Assembly: GCA_002733915.1 (NCBI GenBank)
Contig: NVXN01000003.1
Span: forward strand, 248,032-256,446
Direction: 5' to 3'
Length of the DNA stretch: 8,415 nucleotides
Source of the DNA: Aequorivita sp.
GTDB taxonomy: Bacteria > Bacteroidota > Bacteroidia > Flavobacteriales > Flavobacteriaceae
Shown: positions 5,698 through 8,415 of the stretch, piece after piece
Position numbering within the stretch: position 1 is the first letter of the stretch
Layout: each line of letters opens with the position of its first letter
Notes under the pieces: generated by a model
The model's input: the letters and a program-made list of their open reading frames with translations, nothing else
Databases searched by the model: none
What the model was told of the DNA's origin: nothing
Made by a program: the position numbers and the translations under genes

Positions 5698-6396
5698 ATT
5701 CAGCTTTCCAAAGCAATTTTTGGGCTGTACCGTGATCTCCCAATTGGTAAACGCTTAAAGAGGCAGCCTGAAATTTGATTGGTTTAAAAACATTTTCAGC
5801 CAAGCTGTCCAAAAGTTTGGTCTGTGCTACTCCAAGACTTATGTGCGGATCAAAATTTCCAAAACTGTGCTTGTCAATAAACTCTGGAACATAAGTTACA
5901 GTAGATTCACTGATAGAGCTTCCATCCGGGTTTGTATAAAGGAAACTTGCGAGCCGTTTTTCACAGTATAAGGTTGAATAAGTTCGATGATTTTTTCGTG
6001 AAGTTTCATTAAAAAATTGCTCTTTTCAACAGCAACCATTGCGAAACTTTCCTCTTTGTCTTCGTAATAAAAAAGGCTTTTCGCGTTTAAGGAATCGTTT
6101 TTAATTGTTTCAAAAAGCCCTTCAAATATATTATCTACTTCTAATGCGTTAGTAACACTCGTTAAATCTTCCTCTTTTATGAAACACTGCAGAAGCGTGA
6201 TATGCGGCACATGGTTTTCATCGAGCTGTATGGTTTCGGGATTGTTTTGATTTATAAATGAGTTTAGCTGAAGGGATTGTGCATACATTTCTTCCGAAGG
6301 AATCAAAAGCACATCTATAGCGATTATATTTTGCTTTTTTGGAGCACACGAAAAAATACCCAAACAAACGCCAATAGCAATTACAAATTTTTTCAT
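5696..6396 (-). pseudogene. Lipoprotein 2H phosphoesterase (2'-5' RNA ligase-like), split by a -1 frameshift
   Basis: Joined across a one-base shift, this encodes about 233 aa of the 2H phosphoesterase superfamily, which act on 2',3'-cyclic or 2'-5' nucleotide bonds. The N-terminus is a lipoprotein signal, with IFSC17 as lipobox, so the product would be exported and lipid-anchored. The first catalytic motif HVPHITL (H65-x-T67) is in the starting frame. The second, NFDPHISLGVA (H185-x-S187 in the joined protein), is found only in the other frame. The starting frame reads KNGSQVSF up to Phe153 (codon 5938-5940), then runs off-family and stops at 5896. The other frame takes up YTNPDGSSISESTVTYV from 5938 and ends with LLWKAE and TAA at 5696-5698. 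Restoring one base at 5938-5940 rebuilds the family sequence. Both halves look well kept, so the lesion is recent, or it is a sequencing error. I see no canonical slippery heptamer plus structure for programmed shifting. Confidence 0.78.
5896..6396 (-). CDS. Open N-terminal part of the frameshifted 2H phosphoesterase lipoprotein
   Basis: As written, translation from the ATG at 6394-6396 gives 166 aa: the lipoprotein signal (1-17), the first HxT motif (65-67) and the middle of the domain. The last 13 residues after Phe153 (from IQTRMEAL on) are frameshift sequence. Lacking the second HxS motif, this product should be catalytically dead. The start lies 12 bp after the stop of the secreted hydrolase gene, on the same strand, so the two are probably co-transcribed. 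Confidence 0.6.
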   Translation of the reverse strand: MKKFVIAIGVCLGIFSCAPKKQNIIAIDVLLIPSEEMYAQSLQLNSFINQNNPETIQLDENHVPHITLLQCFIKEEDLTSVTNALEVDNIFEGLFETIKNDSLNAKSLFYYEDKEESFAMVAVEKSNFLMKLHEKIIELIQPYTVKNGSQVSFIQTRMEALSVNLL

Positions 6397-6408
6397 CCGT
6401 AAAAATCT

Positions 6409-8055
6409 TTACTCTACAATCATTTTTATGGTTTGCGTTGAAATACCGTTGTCCAATTTCAACAAATAAATTCCATTGGAAAGATTATGGTTCCAAGTTA
6501 ATTCCATACTTGGGCGTGCCCATGTTTTTTGCATCAGTCTTTGACCGGTTATGCTGAAAACCGTCGCCGTTAAATTTTGTATTGAAGTATTGCTTGGAAT
6601 TACAATGTTGATATTTTTTTGAACTGGGTTTTGAGCTAGAATAAATTGATTTGAAAACTGATTTTCGCCTACAGAAAGTACCCCATCCCTAATTTCATCC
6701 AAAGCGAATTGAGCACTTTCAGCCGTTACGGTAACGTGTGGTTCATTATCATTTGGAATGTAAAAATTCACAAAAGGGGAATCATTCAAATTTGGTGTTG
6801 CAAACCAATCTGGATTGTCTATCGCCAAAGAACTCATAGTTGGAATGAAAGAATATAAGTCCTGCTGAAGTGCATTTATGAAATCAATAAGCACTTGGTT
6901 GCCACCGCCATCGCCAAGCGCATCGCTTATACTTCCCGTTCCGCCCGGAGCGCTGTCCACTCCTGCTGTATTGTTTGGCGATTGTGCGGTTGTTTGATAT
7001 GTATTAATAGGAAAACCAAAAAAGTTTACGGTAACATCTGTAACGGTATTGCTTTGATTTGCGGCTGGCGTAAAGTTCAGTGCCACATCTACATCGGTAG
7101 TGGCATCTATTTCAAGGTTGGTATTAACAATTGTTATTCCTGGGCTACCCGTGGTGGTTCCATTGCCTGCACCGTTGATCATGGTAACGTTTCTTACATT
7201 GCCGGGAAAGCCAAGGGCATCCAACTCTGCCTGAAATTCATTTCTAAAACCTGGGGCGCCCAAAGGCAATACTTTTGTTGGGTCTTGTTCATAATCGGAA
7301 CCCGCAAGCAAGTGCCCTAATAAATGGTCTGTAAGCATTTCTTTAGCTGCAGGAGAGTTCAGCAACTGATCAACAACTTGTTGGGCGGTGGCATCACCTA
7401 CTTGAATTGCAAAGTAATTTATTAAATATTGAAGGCTGATAGGAATGTTTGCCCCGCGATGTGGCGCATCAAAAGAAATATATAGACGCGTTTCAGAATC
7501 CAAACTGTTATCTTCCATATATGACAGGGCGTAGCGAGCAATAAGACCTCCCATACTTGGGCCTAATACTACCAGTTCGTTATCGCCCACTTTATCTGCG
7601 TTTAATTGCTGAATCATTGCTATCAAAACCATTGCGTTTCGCTGAATGTAATCGCCGCCGCCGTCAATATCTTTTCCTCCCGTATTGTAAAGGGGAGCGT
7701 TGAGAATTACGATGTCAAAACCTTCATCGCGAAGGATGTCTGCCATGTTTTGTCCATCAAAACTTAAGCTTGCATAAAGACCGGGAATATCTCTGGAATC
7801 GCCAGGATCAAAACCATCTAGGACTATAATTGGTTTGTCCAGCACGCCATCTACATTGTCTAAATAGATTTCATATTCGCCTTGGCCGAAATAGGCTTGG
7901 GTTTCGTCATAACCTTGATATGCTATGTTTGCGGTGATTGTTTCAACCGCCATGCTTTCGGGATAAATTGCGTTTTGGGGGATATTTTGGAAACGTATTT
8001 GGGCGAAGGTTAATTGGGCAGTGAAAATTAATGATAAGATGTAAAGTTTTTTCAT
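6409..8055 (-). CDS. Secreted alpha/beta hydrolase (lipase/esterase-like) with T9SS C-terminal sorting domain
   Basis: This 548-aa exported hydrolase has a Sec signal peptide (1-18, cleavage likely at TFA-Q). The alpha/beta-hydrolase domain begins near residue 72 with DKPIIVLDGFDPGD, where the oxyanion region is expected. The nucleophile elbow is LVVLGPSMGGLIARY, GxSxG at 165-169, so Ser167 is the likely nucleophile. SFDAPHRGANIP (194-205) is typical of lipase-like and PGAP1-like hydrolases after the elbow. A long N/T/G-rich stretch (about 295-385) looks like a lid or loop insertion. His440 in NEPHVTV is a candidate catalytic His by position; the acid is not assigned. Residues about 468-548 form a type A sorting domain: NQFILAQNPVQ at its start, SITGQRLMQ in the middle and NGIYLLKL near the end. 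It is therefore probably carried across the outer membrane by the type IX system and released or surface-attached. The substrate is unknown; an ester or lipid is likely. Confidence 0.9.
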   Translation of the reverse strand: MKKLYILSLIFTAQLTFAQIRFQNIPQNAIYPESMAVETITANIAYQGYDETQAYFGQGEYEIYLDNVDGVLDKPIIVLDGFDPGDSRDIPGLYASLSFDGQNMADILRDEGFDIVILNAPLYNTGGKDIDGGGDYIQRNAMVLIAMIQQLNADKVGDNELVVLGPSMGGLIARYALSYMEDNSLDSETRLYISFDAPHRGANIPISLQYLINYFAIQVGDATAQQVVDQLLNSPAAKEMLTDHLLGHLLAGSDYEQDPTKVLPLGAPGFRNEFQAELDALGFPGNVRNVTMINGAGNGTTTGSPGITIVNTNLEIDATTDVDVALNFTPAANQSNTVTDVTVNFFGFPINTYQTTAQSPNNTAGVDSAPGGTGSISDALGDGGGNQVLIDFINALQQDLYSFIPTMSSLAIDNPDWFATPNLNDSPFVNFYIPNDNEPHVTVTAESAQFALDEIRDGVLSVGENQFSNQFILAQNPVQKNINIVIPSNTSIQNLTATVFSITGQRLMQKTWARPSMELTWNHNLSNGIYLLKLDNGISTQTIKMIVE

Positions 8056-8096
8056 TGGTCACTATTTTGTTTTAGCTGAGTAAGTTAATGAAATTT

Positions 8097-8132
8097 TAAA
8101 GATATTTTTCTTTCATTTAAATGCCTTTCAAA
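8097..8132 (-). promoter_or_regulatory. Candidate promoter of the secreted hydrolase - 2H phosphoesterase unit
   Basis: On the minus strand TATCTTTA (8097-8104) matches the TAnnTTTG -7 box except for the last base. TTTG (8129-8132) lies 24 bases upstream, slightly far for the -33 box. The perfect palindrome CATTTAAATG (8114-8123) sits between them and could be an operator, or chance in AT-rich DNA. The leader before the ATG would be about 35 bases. The 77-bp gap holds no gene. Confidence 0.35.
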
Positions 8133-8133
8133 A

Positions 8134-8415
8134 TTAAAACCTCATAAACCACCGCATCAACTTCAATCGAAAAGGAGTATGCGGGTAATAACGGATGGAG
8201 GGATCGAGCCAGGTAGGTTTGTCCATCACACTTTTATAATGGGTAAAAGTTTTAAAACCTGCTTCGCCATGGTAGTTGCCAATACCGCTGTGGCCAACGC
8301 CGCCAAAGGGCAGGTTTGAATTGCTGATGTGCATCACGGTTTCATTAATGGCACCACCACCAAAGGAGATTTCCTTTAAAATTTTCTTCTTTATTGAAGT
8401 GTTTTTTGTAAAGAG
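8134..8415 (-). CDS. Aldehyde dehydrogenase, C-terminal 93 residues (class-3-like; rest beyond window)
   Basis: The frame is open from the right window edge to TAA at 8134-8136 and gives the last 93 residues of an NAD(P)-dependent aldehyde dehydrogenase. The stretch EISFGGGAINETVMHISNSN, then LPFGGVGHSGIGNYHGEAGF, is the conserved end of ALDH family members of the class 3 / fatty-aldehyde type. YHGEAGFKTFTHYKSV and the following KPTWLDPSIRYYPHTPF are characteristic of this subgroup. The basic, hydrophobic tail (LKLMRWFMRF) resembles membrane-associating tails of some fatty-aldehyde enzymes, but is short. The catalytic Cys and Glu and the cofactor site lie outside the window. It would oxidise an aldehyde to the acid. 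A GTG in the middle of this part is internal, not a start. It lies 78 bp upstream of the secreted hydrolase gene on the same strand. Confidence 0.9.
   Translation of the reverse strand, partial: LFTKNTSIKKKILKEISFGGGAINETVMHISNSNLPFGGVGHSGIGNYHGEAGFKTFTHYKSVMDKPTWLDPSIRYYPHTPFRLKLMRWFMRF

Noticed and set aside
5935..5965. Programmed -1 frameshifting as explanation for the split 2H phosphoesterase
   Set aside because: The nearest run reads G-AAA-AAC in the starting frame, not a canonical X-XXY-YYZ heptamer, and I see no strong downstream hairpin. A mutation or sequence error is simpler, although recoding is not excluded.
6895..7320. A 141-codon plus-strand open frame inside the secreted hydrolase
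   Set aside because: Cysteine-rich, unstructured translation antisense to the hydrolase; no start context or family match.
8134..8337. A separate small protein starting at the GTG at 8335-8337
   Set aside because: The frame continues upstream to the window edge with clear aldehyde dehydrogenase sequence (SFGGGAINET), so the GTG is an internal valine codon.

Overview
The window looks like chromosomal DNA of a bacterium of the phylum Bacteroidota, most likely family Flavobacteriaceae. Four things point there: the gene order parA-parB-DUF5683-dapB-lepB; a secreted hydrolase with a C-terminal type IX secretion (T9SS) sorting domain; A-rich start regions without Shine-Dalgarno sequences; and promoter-like TAnnTTT boxes. 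Base composition is moderately AT-rich, with AT-rich, repeat-bearing intergenic gaps. I see no phage, transposon, CRISPR, rRNA or tRNA. The genus cannot be fixed by eye.

Layout. (1) Positions 1-3750, minus strand: a tight five-gene run read right to left. It holds parA (Soj-type ATPase), parB (centromere-binding CTPase), a small exported DUF5683 membrane protein, dapB (lysine/meso-diaminopimelate synthesis) and lepB (signal peptidase I, C-terminus cut by the window edge). parA and parB abut, parB overlaps the GTG-started DUF5683 gene by 11 bp, and dapB follows after 7 bp. An 80-bp repeat-containing gap precedes lepB. The run joins chromosome segregation, cell-wall precursor supply and protein export. 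(2) 3751-3937: an intergenic gap with a candidate parA promoter and a structured repeat of 'aaatcccaaatt' units. (3) 3938-4819, minus: an SDR enzyme closely resembling mitochondrial-type 2,4-dienoyl-CoA reductase. (4) 4820-5021: a divergent promoter region with two small inverted repeats. (5) 5022-5648, plus: an atypical SDR-like NAD(P)-binding protein. (6) A 30-bp perfect palindrome (5668-5697) acts as a shared terminator for the convergent genes. (7) 5696-8055, minus: a two-gene unit of a T9SS-sorted alpha/beta hydrolase followed 12 bp later by a lipoprotein 2H phosphoesterase. The latter is split by a one-base frameshift near 5938, and its second catalytic motif lies in the other frame. (8) 8134-8415, minus: the C-terminal end of a class-3-like aldehyde dehydrogenase, cut by the right edge.

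The right half has a loose lipid theme (dienoyl-CoA reductase, secreted esterase/lipase-like hydrolase, fatty-aldehyde-type dehydrogenase). That link is inference from co-location only. Most of the window is ordinary, well-conserved chromosome. The least expected item is the frameshifted, membrane-anchored 2H phosphoesterase next to the secreted hydrolase. I did not find a convincing new multi-gene system.
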